A stretch of 64,000 nucleotides of DNA from contig JBDZVD010000010.1 in the NCBI GenBank assembly GCA_040255525.1, forward strand, positions 1 to 64,000, read 5' to 3'. Below the pieces are notes generated by a model. That model was not told the origin of the DNA and ran no database searches. It was given only the letters and a program-made list of their open reading frames with translations. The stretch's first letter is position 1, and every line of letters starts with the position of its first letter. A program made the position numbers and the translations under genes. Below, piece after piece: positions 32,655 through 41,304 of the stretch. The stretch is from Rugosimonospora sp040255525 (lineage in GTDB: Bacteria; Actinomycetota; Actinomycetes; Mycobacteriales; Micromonosporaceae).

Positions 32655-33509
32655 CTAGGCGACCAGCGCGTCGGCCCGGTCGGCGGCGGCGATCCGCGCC
32701 TCGATCTCCTCTGGCGACAGCGGCGTGAACTGCTCCGCCGCGGCCAGCGCGTCCGCGTGGATCGAGACGTCTCCGGGCATGCAGAAGCCGGTCACCGGCT
32801 GGGACAGCGTGAAACGCACCGCCTCCCGGATCGCCGCCGGGTCGCGGTGCGGCTCGTACCACGTCGTCGCGGTGTGCTCCTCGGTGCGCCACGGGCCACG
32901 GGCCACCGCCTTGATGGCCATCACGCCCAGGTTGCGCTGCGCCGCGACATCGAGCAGCGCGGTGAACCGCGCCCGGTAGTCGGGCAGCGCGAGCATCGGC
33001 GCGTTCACCGGCAGCATCACCGTGTCCAGGTCCACCCGTTCCAGCGCGGTGCGGAACAATCGCGGTACCCGCTGGAAATGGCCGGTGATGCCGATCGCTC
33101 CGACCAGGCCCTCATCGCGCGCCCGTACCAGCGCCTCGGCGGCACCGCCCGGGGCGAGTACGGCGGCCAACTCCTCGTCCGAGTTCACCGCGTGCATCTG
33201 GTACAGGTCGAACCGGTCGGTGCGCAGCTTCCCCAGCGAGCGCTCCAGCTCGGCGCGGGCGCCGTCGGCGTCCCGTTGCAGGGTCTTGCACGCGACGAAC
33301 ATCCGGTCCCGGTACTGGGGAAGCACCTCGCCGGCGAGGTCCTCGGCCATGCCGTACTGCGGGGCGATGTCCAGGTGGTTGACGCCGGCCGCGACCGCCC
33401 GGTCGAAGGCGGCGGCCACCACCTCGACGGTGGTCTCCCAGAACGCTGCGCCGCCCAGGATCGCGACGCTGGATTCGTGGCCGGTCCGGCCCAGTACTCG
33501 ACGCTGCAT
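32655..33509 (-). CDS. Aldo/keto reductase
   Basis: A 284-residue (alpha/beta)8 NADPH enzyme. MQRRVLGRTGHESSVAILGG opens the barrel, the catalytic tyrosine lies in LDIAPQYGMAED, the lysine in FVACKTL and the histidine-like residue in DLYQMHAVN. C-terminal cofactor-binding GFCMPGDVS follows the LSQPV strand. It reduces aldehydes or ketones. AAGGA seven bases before the ATG at 33509 supports that start over a much longer open frame. It is downstream of, and same strand as, the ArsR gene. Confidence 0.85.
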   Translation of the reverse strand: MQRRVLGRTGHESSVAILGGAAFWETTVEVVAAAFDRAVAAGVNHLDIAPQYGMAEDLAGEVLPQYRDRMFVACKTLQRDADGARAELERSLGKLRTDRFDLYQMHAVNSDEELAAVLAPGGAAEALVRARDEGLVGAIGITGHFQRVPRLFRTALERVDLDTVMLPVNAPMLALPDYRARFTALLDVAAQRNLGVMAIKAVARGPWRTEEHTATTWYEPHRDPAAIREAVRFTLSQPVTGFCMPGDVSIHADALAAAEQFTPLSPEEIEARIAAADRADALVA

Positions 33510-33553
33510 GGAGCGATCCTTACACAACAGCCGATCGGCCGCGCGGCCGAAGG

Positions 33554-33916
33554 TCACGGGCGCGCCGGCGCGGACCACTCCTCCAGAACGTCGCGGCCCT
33601 GCGCGATCGCGAGGTCGAGCAGGCCGGGAAAGCGCCGGTCGAGATCGGCCCGCCTCAGCCGGTTCAGCCGCCGGGTGCCCTCGTCGCGCTGGCGGATGAC
33701 TCCCGACTCGCGCAGCGTGCGGAAGTGGCCGCTCTGCGTGGACTTGCTCACCGGCAGCGCGAACGTGTGACAGGCCAGTTCGCCGTCGGGTTCGACCTGG
33801 GCGAGCCGGGCGACGATGGCCAGCCGCACCGGATCGGCGAGGGCGGCCATCACGTCGGTGAAGCGCAACTCGTCGCGGTCCGGGTGGACGAGTTGCGTCG
33901 CGGTGCGGCTTGCCAT
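33554..33916 (-). CDS. ArsR-type HTH repressor divergent from a broken MFS gene
   Basis: A 120-residue winged-helix protein: AALADPVRLAIVARLAQVEP, TFALPVSKSTQSGHFRTLRE as the recognition region, and a helical tail. The ATG at 33916 is chosen because TACCAT lies six bases upstream. Two perfect palindromes sit between it and the divergent transporter, so it probably represses both. Its cognate exporter is interrupted, so the regulator may have lost its target. Confidence 0.82.
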   Translation of the reverse strand: MASRTATQLVHPDRDELRFTDVMAALADPVRLAIVARLAQVEPDGELACHTFALPVSKSTQSGHFRTLRESGVIRQRDEGTRRLNRLRRADLDRRFPGLLDLAIAQGRDVLEEWSAPARP

Positions 33917-33922
33917 TTCCCG

Positions 33923-33928
33923 ATGGTA
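33923..33928 (-). promoter_or_regulatory. Candidate -10 box of a leaderless promoter
   Basis: On the minus strand TACCAT is followed by six bases and the ATG at 33916. The first operator begins eight bases upstream of it. Confidence 0.4.
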
Positions 33929-33935
33929 CCGCAGC

Positions 33936-33982
33936 ATGTTCGTGATTTTCGAACATGTGCTATGTTCGGAAATCTCGAACAT
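33936..33982. promoter_or_regulatory. Two operators in the divergent ArsR-MFS promoter
   Basis: ATGTTCG-N7-CGAACAT occurs perfectly at 33936-33956 and again at 33962-33982, a 26-base period. Both lie between the divergent starts. Confidence 0.8.
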
Positions 33983-33997
33983 GACGGGAGGGGTCCG

Positions 33998-34752
33998 ATG
34001 TCACGGTGGCGGTTCTGGGCCTGCGCGTACACGTCGTTGATCCTGTTGACCGGGACCAATCTGCCCACCCCGCTGTACCGGGGCTACCAGGAACGGTTCG
34101 GCTTCTCGCCGCTCACCGTGACGCTGATCTTCGCGACCTACGTGCTCGTCCTGGTGCCCTCGCTGCTGATGGTCGGGCCGCTGTCCGACGCGGTCGGGCG
34201 GCGCCGGGTACTGCTGCCGGCGGTCGGCGTCGCGGCCCTGGGGTCGCTGGTCTTCGCCGCGGCCGAAGGCACCGGCTGGCTGTTCGCCGCCCGGCTGCTC
34301 CAGGGACTCGCGGTGGGCGCCGCCTCGGGAGCGCTGACCGCCGCGCTGACCGAACTCGAGCCGCGCGGCGACCGGCGCAGGGCGGCCCTGGTGTCCACCG
34401 TGGTCTCGGTGGGCGGGCTCGGCCTGGGGCCGCTGCTGGCCGGCGTTCTCGCGCAGTACGCCCCGGCGCCCCGCGTCCTGCCGTTCATGGTGGAGCTGGT
34501 GCTGCTGGTACCGGCGGCGCTGGCCATGGCGAGCCTGCCGGCCACCGGTACCGGCCCGGCCCGGTGGCGCCCCCGGCGCCCGCAGCTGCCGGCGGCCGTC
34601 CGGCCCGCGTCGGCGTACCGGTGGTCGGCGTGGGGTTGCTCACCACCGAAGTCGGCCTGCTCGCGGCGGTGCGGTACTTCGCCGGTACCGTCGCCGCGCT
34701 GTGCCTGGTGGTCCTCGCCGTACTGGCCGCCAAACGCGACCGCACCCGGTGA
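33998..34752 (+). pseudogene. MFS drug exporter with an internal deletion and frameshift
   Basis: The ATG at 33998 (AGGGG seven bases upstream) opens a good MFS N-terminal half: SLILLTGTNLPTPLYRGYQE, motif A GPLSDAVGRRRVLLPA and about six helices. After AAVRPASAYRW, near 34620, the frame turns to Cys/Ser/Arg noise. The natural end VGLLTTEVGLLAAVRYFAGT and VAALCLVVLAVLAAKR is in another frame and stops at 34752. Only the last helix of the second half remains, so about 100-150 residues were lost. Translation in the first frame would give a 281-residue product ending at 34843. Confidence 0.7.
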
Positions 34753-34843
34753 ACCGGACGCGGGTGCCGCCGGCTGCTGCCCGCCACGTTCGGCCGGGAG
34801 CGGAACGCGCGACAACCCGGTGTCCGCCCCCGCGACGCCCTGA

Positions 34844-34849
34844 TAGCTT
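34844..34849 (+). promoter_or_regulatory. Candidate -10 box of a leaderless promoter
   Basis: TAGCTT is followed by six bases and the ATG at 34856. Confidence 0.45.
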
Positions 34850-34855
34850 CGCGTG

Positions 34856-36181
34856 ATGACGGGGGACCAGGGGACGGAGCAGGCGGAGGGGCCGGCGCGT
34901 GACCGGCGGCAGCGGCTGGACGGCCGGTTCGCGAAGCTCTGGGCGGCGAGCACCACCTCCGCGCTCGGCAGCGGCCTCGCCACGATCGCGGCACCGCTGC
35001 TGGTCGCGTCCCGGACCAGCGATCCGCTGATCGTGTCCGCCGGGTTCGGCGTGTCCTGGCTGCCCTGGCTGCTGTTCTCGCTGCCCGGCGGCGTGCTGGT
35101 CGACCGGATCGACCGGCGCAGGCTGATGGTCCTCATCGACGCGGTGCGGGTCGTCGCGCTGGCGATCCTCTCGGTGGCCATCGTGACCGGGCACGCCAGC
35201 ATCGCGCTGCTGTACGCCGTCCTGTTCGTGGTCAACACCGGCGAGGTCGTGTTCCGGTCGGCGAGCCAGTCGATGATCCCGTCGATCGTTGCGCGCCCGC
35301 TGCTGGAGCGCGCCAACGGCTGGCTGGTCGGTGGCGTCACGCTGACCCAGGGCATGCTGGCCGGGCCGCTGTCCGGTTTCCTGTTCGCCGTCGCGGTGAG
35401 CATCCCGTTCGTCGTCAACGCCGGCACGTACGCCGCCAGCGCCGTGCTCATCGCACTCGTGGCGGGCGCCTACCGGTCGGCGGCCGTGCCGGCGGGCGGC
35501 GACGGCGGGCCGGCCGCCCCCAGCACGGTACGGGCGCAGATCGTCGAGGGCCTGCGGTGGCTGATGCGCCAGCGGCTGCTGCGTACCATGGCGGTGCTCA
35601 TCGGGCTGCTGAACCTCACGCTCACCGCTGCGGTCGCGGTGCTGGTACTGCTCGCCAAGGATCGGCTGCACCTCGGCTCCGTCGGGTACGGCCTGCTGCT
35701 GACCTGCATGTCGATCGGCGGCATCCTCGGCTCGGTCGTCGGCGACCGGCTCATCAGGTGGGTCACCGCGACCTGGACGATCCGGATCGGCCTGCTGATC
35801 GAGGCCGGCATGCACCTGGCCCTGGCCGCCTCGCGCAGCGCCTACTTCATCGGCTTCGCGCTGTTCGCCTTCGGCGTGCACGGGGCGCTCTGGGGCATCG
35901 CGGCCAGTTCGCTGCGCCAGCGGCTCACCCCGCCGGAGATGCTCGGCCGGGTGTCCAGTTCCACCCTGTTCATCTCGGCCGGCGGCAACTGCGTCGGCGC
36001 GGTGCTCGGCGGCGTGGTCGCGGCGAACTTCGGCATCACGGCGCCGTACTGGGTGGGCTTCGGGGTCGCGATCGTGGTGTCGGTGGTGACCTGGCGGGTG
36101 TTCAACCGGGCCGATGTCGCGCGGGCGTACGCCGAACCTGGCCACCACGACCCGGCCCGGCAGGAGCCTGCGGCGGTCTGA
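34856..36181 (+). CDS. MFS transporter (EntS/MFS_3-like)
   Basis: A 441-residue permease with 12 predicted helices. FAKLWAASTTSALGSGLATI is helix 1, GGVLVDRIDRRRLMVLIDAV is the motif-A loop, and the second half starts RTMAVLIGLLNLTLTAAVAV. The pattern is that of the enterobactin exporter group, which moves siderophores or macrolides. The ATG is preferred to the GTG at 34853 because it falls six bases after TAGCTT. No regulator is attached. Substrate unknown. Confidence 0.84.
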   Translation: MTGDQGTEQAEGPARDRRQRLDGRFAKLWAASTTSALGSGLATIAAPLLVASRTSDPLIVSAGFGVSWLPWLLFSLPGGVLVDRIDRRRLMVLIDAVRVVALAILSVAIVTGHASIALLYAVLFVVNTGEVVFRSASQSMIPSIVARPLLERANGWLVGGVTLTQGMLAGPLSGFLFAVAVSIPFVVNAGTYAASAVLIALVAGAYRSAAVPAGGDGGPAAPSTVRAQIVEGLRWLMRQRLLRTMAVLIGLLNLTLTAAVAVLVLLAKDRLHLGSVGYGLLLTCMSIGGILGSVVGDRLIRWVTATWTIRIGLLIEAGMHLALAASRSAYFIGFALFAFGVHGALWGIAASSLRQRLTPPEMLGRVSSSTLFISAGGNCVGAVLGGVVAANFGITAPYWVGFGVAIVVSVVTWRVFNRADVARAYAEPGHHDPARQEPAAV

Positions 36182-36240
36182 GCGGCCGCGACCCCGGCCG
36201 GGTGCCGCCAGCCGGGCCTCGGCCTGCTCATCCGCCCGGA

Positions 36241-37005
36241 TCAGGCTCGGGCGACCGCCGGCTTGCGCGCCTCGATGAGGAACCGGGTGGAGTGCGCGAC
36301 GAACGGACCCTCGGCCTCGATCCGCGCGTGCATCGCGGCGAGCCGGTCCCGGTACCGCTCGACGGTGAAGCCGGGGACGATCCAGATGACCTTGCGCAGG
36401 AAATAGGCCACGGCACCGACGTCGTGGAACACGGTGCGCAGCCTCGCCTGCCGGAGATCGACGACGGACAGCCCGGCGGCCTCGGCCGCCGCCCTCGCCA
36501 GTTCGGGCTCGCGACCGGATTCGCCGCGCGGCCACGGCCCGAGGAAGAAGTCGGTCAGCTCGATGACGCTGTCCGGGCCGACCTGCTGGGAGAAGTAGGC
36601 GCCGCCGGGAGCCAGTATCCGGGCCACCTCCGCCCACGGGGTGCTCACCGGATGCCGGCTGACCACCAGGTCGAACGTCCCCGACCGGAGCGGCAGGTGG
36701 TGCCCGTCGTCGCCGACGATCCGGACGCCGCGAGGGGCCAACCGCGCCCGGGCCCGGGCGCGGTTCGGCGGCCACGCCTCGGTGGCCAGCGTCACGGCGG
36801 GAAGCGCGGGTACGCCGGAGAGCACCTCGCCGCCGCCGGCCTGGAGCTCGACGGCGACCCGGGCGCGCGCCATCCGCTCGGCCATCATCCGCGCGTACCC
36901 CCAGCCGGGCCGCTCCTCGGTCGCGCGGCCGTCCAGCCAGGAGAAGTCCCACCCTTCCACGCTCGCGGAGGCGGCCTCGTCGATCAGTTCGTCGAAGGTG
37001 AGCAT
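36241..37005 (-). CDS. Class I SAM-dependent methyltransferase
   Basis: A 254-residue methyltransferase. The usual first glycine loop is degenerate (VAVELQAGGGEVLSG), but VTLATEAWPPNRARARARLA, GDDGHHLPLRSGTFDLVVSR and ARILAPGGAYFSQQVG are motifs of the methyltransferase_11 group. The C-terminal domain has FHDVGAVAYFLRKVIWIV, typical of actinobacterial small-molecule methyltransferases. It stands alone, with an independent promoter region. Substrate unknown. Confidence 0.78.
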   Translation of the reverse strand: MLTFDELIDEAASASVEGWDFSWLDGRATEERPGWGYARMMAERMARARVAVELQAGGGEVLSGVPALPAVTLATEAWPPNRARARARLAPRGVRIVGDDGHHLPLRSGTFDLVVSRHPVSTPWAEVARILAPGGAYFSQQVGPDSVIELTDFFLGPWPRGESGREPELARAAAEAAGLSVVDLRQARLRTVFHDVGAVAYFLRKVIWIVPGFTVERYRDRLAAMHARIEAEGPFVAHSTRFLIEARKPAVARA

Positions 37006-37179
37006 TCAGCGATCATGGCACCGCCAGCCGTCCGCCACCAGGCGATAATCGTTGACCTCGACCGCGGTTCAGCGAGGATCATCGAGCGATGAAACCCGTC
37101 CGACCGGCCGTGTCGCGGCCGGCTCGCCGGCAACGGTCGGCCGTCGGGTGTGTGTGCGTAGCCGTGGAAATCGCACCCG

Positions 37180-38595
37180 TCAACGTGCCGCGTGGCGCGG
37201 ACGCACCGCGACAAGCGTGACCACGATCGCGGCCAGCCACAGCGCGGCCCCGAGCAGGCCGGCGCGGTGCAGGCCGGCGACGAAGTGCCCGGGGTCGTCG
37301 CCACCGCCGGCGAGAGCGCCGAACACCGCGACACCCAGCGCCGTTCCGGCCTGCCGTGCCGTGTTGTTGACGCCGCTGGCCAGCCCGGACCGGTCCGGCG
37401 GGACGGCCGCGATGGCCGCGGTGACGACCGCCGCGGTCAGCAGCCCCAGCCCGACCCCGAGGCCGACCAGTGCCGGCAGCAGCAGCGGGTACGGGCTTGC
37501 CCGGTGGAGCAGCAGCAGGCCGGTCTCCCCGGCCGCCCCGAGCGCGAGGCCGGCGACCATCGGGGGGCGGGGGCCCAGCCGTGCCGTGATCCGCCCGGTG
37601 ACCGGGGACAGCACGGCCAGCGGCAGGAGTCCCGGTACGAGCATCAGCCCGGCCCGGAGCGCGTCGCGGCCCTGGACGTCCTGCAGGTACAGGGTGGTCA
37701 GGTAGATGGTTCCGTTCCCGACCAGGTTCATCGCCAGCGCGACGGCGTTGGCGCCGGTGAACGTCGGTACCCGCAGAAGGCTCACCGGTAGCAGCGGATC
37801 GCGCGCCCGCCGCGAGGCCGCGACGAACCCGGCCCCGGCCACGACCGCCACGGCGCCCGATGCGACCACCCCGGCGGACAGCCCGGTGCGCCCGGCGGTG
37901 ATGACGGCGAACACCAGCGCGCCCAGCGCCAGCGCGGCGGCGACCAGGCCGGCCAGGTCCAGCGACCGCCCCGGCGTCCGGGTACCCGCGCCGACCAGCC
38001 GCGGTATGGCGACCAGCGCGGCCGCGACCACCGGCAGGTTCACCAGGAACACCGCCCGCCAGCCCAGCGTGCTGACCAGCAGCCCGCCCAGCAGCGGGCC
38101 GGCCGGCAGGGACAGCGCGGAGACCGCGGCCCACACCCCCAGCGCCCGGGCCCGCTCCGCCGCCTCCGGGTACGCGTCGGCGATCACCGCGACACTGCCG
38201 GGCAGCAGCAGGGCCGCGCCGGCGCCCTGCACCGACCGGGCGCAGATCAGCATGGCCGGATCGGCGGCCAGACCGCACCCGGCCGACGCCACCCCGAAGG
38301 CGGCCAGGCCGGCCAGCACGATCCCGCGGTGGCCGAGCAGGTCGCCCAGGCTGCCGCCGGCCAGCAGCAGGCTGGCGATCGCCACGGCGTACGCGTCGAC
38401 GACCCACTGCAGGCCGGCCGGGCTGACCTCCAGGCTGCGCCGGACTGTGGGCAGCGCCACATTGACGATCGACACGTCGAGCAGGACCAGGAACATGCCG
38501 ACACACATCACCGCCAGCACCAGCGCGCGCCGGTCGCCGGCGTACGGGCCGGTCCCGGCGTGCCGGGCAGGGTTCTCCGTGTTGATCGCGTTCAT
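37180..38595 (-). CDS. DHA2-family (14-helix) MFS drug exporter
   Basis: A 471-residue permease. GMFLVLLDVSIVNVALPTVR is the DHA2 motif D1, SLGDLLGHRGIVLAG is motif A and LLPGSVAVIADAYPEAAERA follows motif B. The second half includes the antiporter-like motif ALRAGLMLVPGLLPLAV. It is divergent from the ArsR-type gene at 38661, and a perfect palindrome separates them, so that protein probably controls it. Such exporters remove antibiotics or dyes using the proton gradient. Confidence 0.87.
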   Translation of the reverse strand: MNAINTENPARHAGTGPYAGDRRALVLAVMCVGMFLVLLDVSIVNVALPTVRRSLEVSPAGLQWVVDAYAVAIASLLLAGGSLGDLLGHRGIVLAGLAAFGVASAGCGLAADPAMLICARSVQGAGAALLLPGSVAVIADAYPEAAERARALGVWAAVSALSLPAGPLLGGLLVSTLGWRAVFLVNLPVVAAALVAIPRLVGAGTRTPGRSLDLAGLVAAALALGALVFAVITAGRTGLSAGVVASGAVAVVAGAGFVAASRRARDPLLPVSLLRVPTFTGANAVALAMNLVGNGTIYLTTLYLQDVQGRDALRAGLMLVPGLLPLAVLSPVTGRITARLGPRPPMVAGLALGAAGETGLLLLHRASPYPLLLPALVGLGVGLGLLTAAVVTAAIAAVPPDRSGLASGVNNTARQAGTALGVAVFGALAGGGDDPGHFVAGLHRAGLLGAALWLAAIVVTLVAVRPRHAAR

Positions 38596-38616
38596 GCTCC
38601 CGAGTCTGGTGCGGAA

Positions 38617-38640
38617 ACACTTCCATCGCGGTGGAAGTGT
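38617..38640. promoter_or_regulatory. Operator between the DHA2 exporter and its regulator
   Basis: ACACTTCCA-N6-TGGAAGTGT is a perfect nine-base inverted repeat, 22 bases before the minus-strand start and 20 bases before the plus-strand start. Confidence 0.75.
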
Positions 38641-38660
38641 CGCCGGGGCAGACTGGATTC

Positions 38661-39455
38661 ATGACTACCAGCAGGTCAACCGGCATACCGGGAGGGGAGG
38701 CCGACATCGCGCGGGTCGCCGCCCTGTTCGCCGACCGGTCCCGGGCGCGGGTGCTGATGGCCCTCGCTGACGGGCGCCGCCTGCCGGCGAGCGTACTGGC
38801 CGCCGAGGCCGGCGTGTCCCCGGCGGCGATGAGCGCGCACCTGACCAAGCTGCGCGCCGAGCGCCTGGTCACCGTGGAAGCCTCGGGCCGGCACCGGTAC
38901 TACTCGCTCGCCGGCCCCAAGGTCGCCGCGACCATCGAGGCGCTGGCCGCCATCGCACCCCGCCAGCCGATCACCTCCCTGCGCCAGGGGACCCGGGCGC
39001 AGCGGCTGCGCTTCGCGCGGACCTGCTACGACCACCTGGCCGGCGCGCTCGGCGTCGCGGTGACCCAGGCGCTGATCGACCGCGACGTCCTGGTCGCGAC
39101 CGACGGGGTACCGGACACCGCGCGCCGCCCGGGCGACCGGCTGTCCGCCCCGGTGCGCCAGCACCCGTACCGGCTGGGGCCGGCCGCCGAGGGCGTGCTG
39201 CACGGTCTCGGCGTCGATCTGCCGGCGTTGCTCGCGAGCGGGTCCGGTGGCGGCCGGCCGCTGCTGCGGTTCTGCGTGGACTGGACCGAGCAGCGCCACC
39301 ACCTCGCCGGCGCGCTCGGGGCAGCGGTGAGCGGGGCGCTGTTCGACGCCGGGTGGATCGCCCGGCGCCGGGGACCCCGGGAGGTCGAGTTGACCGCGAC
39401 GGGAGCGGCCGCCATCGAGAAGGTCCTGGGCGTCCGTCCGGCCGCGGGCGCCTGA
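38661..39455 (+). CDS. ArsR-type HTH regulator with C-terminal ligand domain
   Basis: A 264-residue protein. RVAALFADRSRARVLMALAD and AGVSPAAMSAHLTKLRAERL form the winged helix. About 160 residues follow, containing CYDHLAGALGVAVTQALIDR and a second similar CVDWTEQRHHLAGALGAAV, an internal duplication typical of this large ArsR subgroup. That region probably senses a ligand. It is divergent from the DHA2 exporter with a palindromic operator between them. CAGACT six bases before the ATG may be a leaderless -10. Confidence 0.83.
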   Translation: MTTSRSTGIPGGEADIARVAALFADRSRARVLMALADGRRLPASVLAAEAGVSPAAMSAHLTKLRAERLVTVEASGRHRYYSLAGPKVAATIEALAAIAPRQPITSLRQGTRAQRLRFARTCYDHLAGALGVAVTQALIDRDVLVATDGVPDTARRPGDRLSAPVRQHPYRLGPAAEGVLHGLGVDLPALLASGSGGGRPLLRFCVDWTEQRHHLAGALGAAVSGALFDAGWIARRRGPREVELTATGAAAIEKVLGVRPAAGA

Positions 39456-39784
39456 ACCGGCGTCCGGCGGCGACTCGTGCCCCACCGGTCTTGCTCGGTG
39501 CGTCCGGCGCCCGCGACGACCGGGACCGGTCGCCGGTTGACGCGGCCCGAACGGCCATCCGGGTGGGGTACCGGCGCTTTCCCGCCGCCGGAGCCGTCGA
39601 TTAGGGTGAACGGCAATCGGCCGGCGTCATTGTCCCGGTCGCGGGCTCCGGTCCGTCGCCGCGTGCCGCCCCGCCGGTCCCCGACCGCGGCGCGCTCCGG
39701 TTCGCAGGCCCCTCGATGTGGCGGGCGGTGCTTTGATGGGGATGCCGGGGAACGCTGGGGACGGATCACGGTGAGGGGCGGCAC
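39456..39784. other. 329-bp region upstream of the STAND triad
   Basis: It holds the promoter of the triad. TTAGGGT near 39601-39607 and a TTTGATGG element near 39733 are weak -10 candidates, and GAGGGGCGG just before 39785 is the ribosome site. No gene or strong hairpin was seen. Confidence 0.5.
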
Positions 39785-41179
39785 ATGCCACACGGTCCGG
39801 GTACGACGGACGACATCCCGCTGGAGCACGTGCGCAGCTTCGCCGCGCTGCGGTCGATGCTCAACCGCCTGCACGAACGGGCCGGCCGGCCGGGTGCGGG
39901 CGAGGTCAAACGGTCCACGTCGGCGGCGCCCGGGCTGGTCTCGCTGAGCCGCAACAGAGTCATCCGGATCCTGCGCGGCACCGTCCGGCCCAGCCGGGAC
40001 GAGTTGCGCGCGCTGCTGTACGCGTACGGGGTTCCGGACAGCCAGCGCCGGCGCTGGGACGACGCGTGGGCCAGGGCGGCCGGTGAGCGCCGCATGCGGC
40101 CACAGTCGGTGAACGTCCCGGCCCAGCCGGGGCCGGCACCCACCGGGGCTGATCCGGCCGGGACCGGTCCGGTCGCCGGACCGGCGGCACGCGATCCGGC
40201 CGTCGGCCCCCGACCGGCCGGCCCGGACGATCCGCGGGCGGCGAGCGCGCGCCGGATGCTCGAGGTACGCGAGCGCTGCGCGCAGCGGCTGCGCCGGTTG
40301 AAGAACGAGCTGGCCGCCTCCCGTGCCCAGACCGACCTCGACGACCCGGCCGCCAGCACCCAACTGGTCCGCAGCCTGGACTTCGCGCTGCGCCGGCTGC
40401 AGGACATCATCGACGAGGCGTGTACCGAGATGCTCGCCGGTATGCCCGCGGCACCCGCGACGCTGGCACCGCCGCCCGAGGTGTCCGAGCTGCCGGCGGC
40501 GGCACCCGGCCGGCCACCCGCGGACTGGACCTCCACAGTGGACACGGCGGCACCGGGCGGGAGCGCGGGCGGGCCGCCCGCCGAGCCGGAGGACCAGGCG
40601 CTCGCCTGGCTGGCCGCGGTACAGGAGGCCGTCCCGTTGCCGATCGTCGCGAACCTGCTGCGGGTGATGCGGGACGTGCCGATGTTCAACCACATCGCGC
40701 AGGAGCGGCCGTTGCTGATGACCGAGCTGCTCGCCGTGCTGCAGCCCGGCGAGGCGTCCCGCTGGCTGCAGACCTGGGAACCCGAGTCCGCGGCCGAGAC
40801 GCTGGCGGTGGCGGAACCGGCGCGCGCCGCGGTCCACCTGACGCTGATGCCGCCCGAGGCCGCCGCCGCGCTGCTGGTCCGGGTCAGCCACCGCCGGGCC
40901 GTCGCGATCCTGGCGGAGATGCGCAGCGAGCCGGTCGCCCGCCTGCTGATCGGGATGGGGCCGTCGGCCGCCGCGGCGCTGCTCGACCGGATGGAACGCG
41001 GCGCGGCGACCATCCGGTTGCAGCTGATCGACGAGATCGACCCGGAACTCGCGGCGAAGTTCCTCAGCCTGATGAGCGAGGACGCGGCGTCCGAGTGCCT
41101 GTCCCGGATGGACCAGGAGAAGGCGAAGCGGCGGCAGGCCCGGGACCTGCTGGAGGGGATCGGCGACCAGCGGCAATGA
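39785..41179 (+). CDS. HTH protein with C-terminal MgtE-N/FliG-like helical repeats
   Basis: A 464-residue soluble protein. Residues about 10-90 are an actinobacterial-style XRE-like HTH (FAALRSMLNRLHERAG, LSRNRVIRILRGTVRPSRDE, LRALLYAYGV). A Pro/Gly linker leads to a coiled segment ARRMLEVRERCAQRLRRLKN at about 155-215. Residues about 310-455 are tandem short helices (LLAVLQPGEASRWLQTWEPE, RAVAILAEMRSEPVARLLI, MGPSAAAALLDRMERG, LSLMSEDAASECLSRMD) like the cytosolic MgtE-N/FliG repeat. GAGGGGCGGCAC precedes the ATG. It opens the two-NTPase cluster. The combination is not one I recognise, and a DNA-binding scaffold or sensor is inferred. Confidence 0.72.
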   Translation: MPHGPGTTDDIPLEHVRSFAALRSMLNRLHERAGRPGAGEVKRSTSAAPGLVSLSRNRVIRILRGTVRPSRDELRALLYAYGVPDSQRRRWDDAWARAAGERRMRPQSVNVPAQPGPAPTGADPAGTGPVAGPAARDPAVGPRPAGPDDPRAASARRMLEVRERCAQRLRRLKNELAASRAQTDLDDPAASTQLVRSLDFALRRLQDIIDEACTEMLAGMPAAPATLAPPPEVSELPAAAPGRPPADWTSTVDTAAPGGSAGGPPAEPEDQALAWLAAVQEAVPLPIVANLLRVMRDVPMFNHIAQERPLLMTELLAVLQPGEASRWLQTWEPESAAETLAVAEPARAAVHLTLMPPEAAAALLVRVSHRRAVAILAEMRSEPVARLLIGMGPSAAAALLDRMERGAATIRLQLIDEIDPELAAKFLSLMSEDAASECLSRMDQEKAKRRQARDLLEGIGDQRQ

Positions 41180-41304
41180 TACCTCCAGCGTGGCTGGTTG
41201 GGCCGAGCAGGAGCGCTTCCCCCGTTCGGGGGAGCGCCACCGCGCCGGTTGGACGACGCCGCCACCATGAACCGCAACGCAGCGCATGAATTGGGGAACT
41301 GTCC

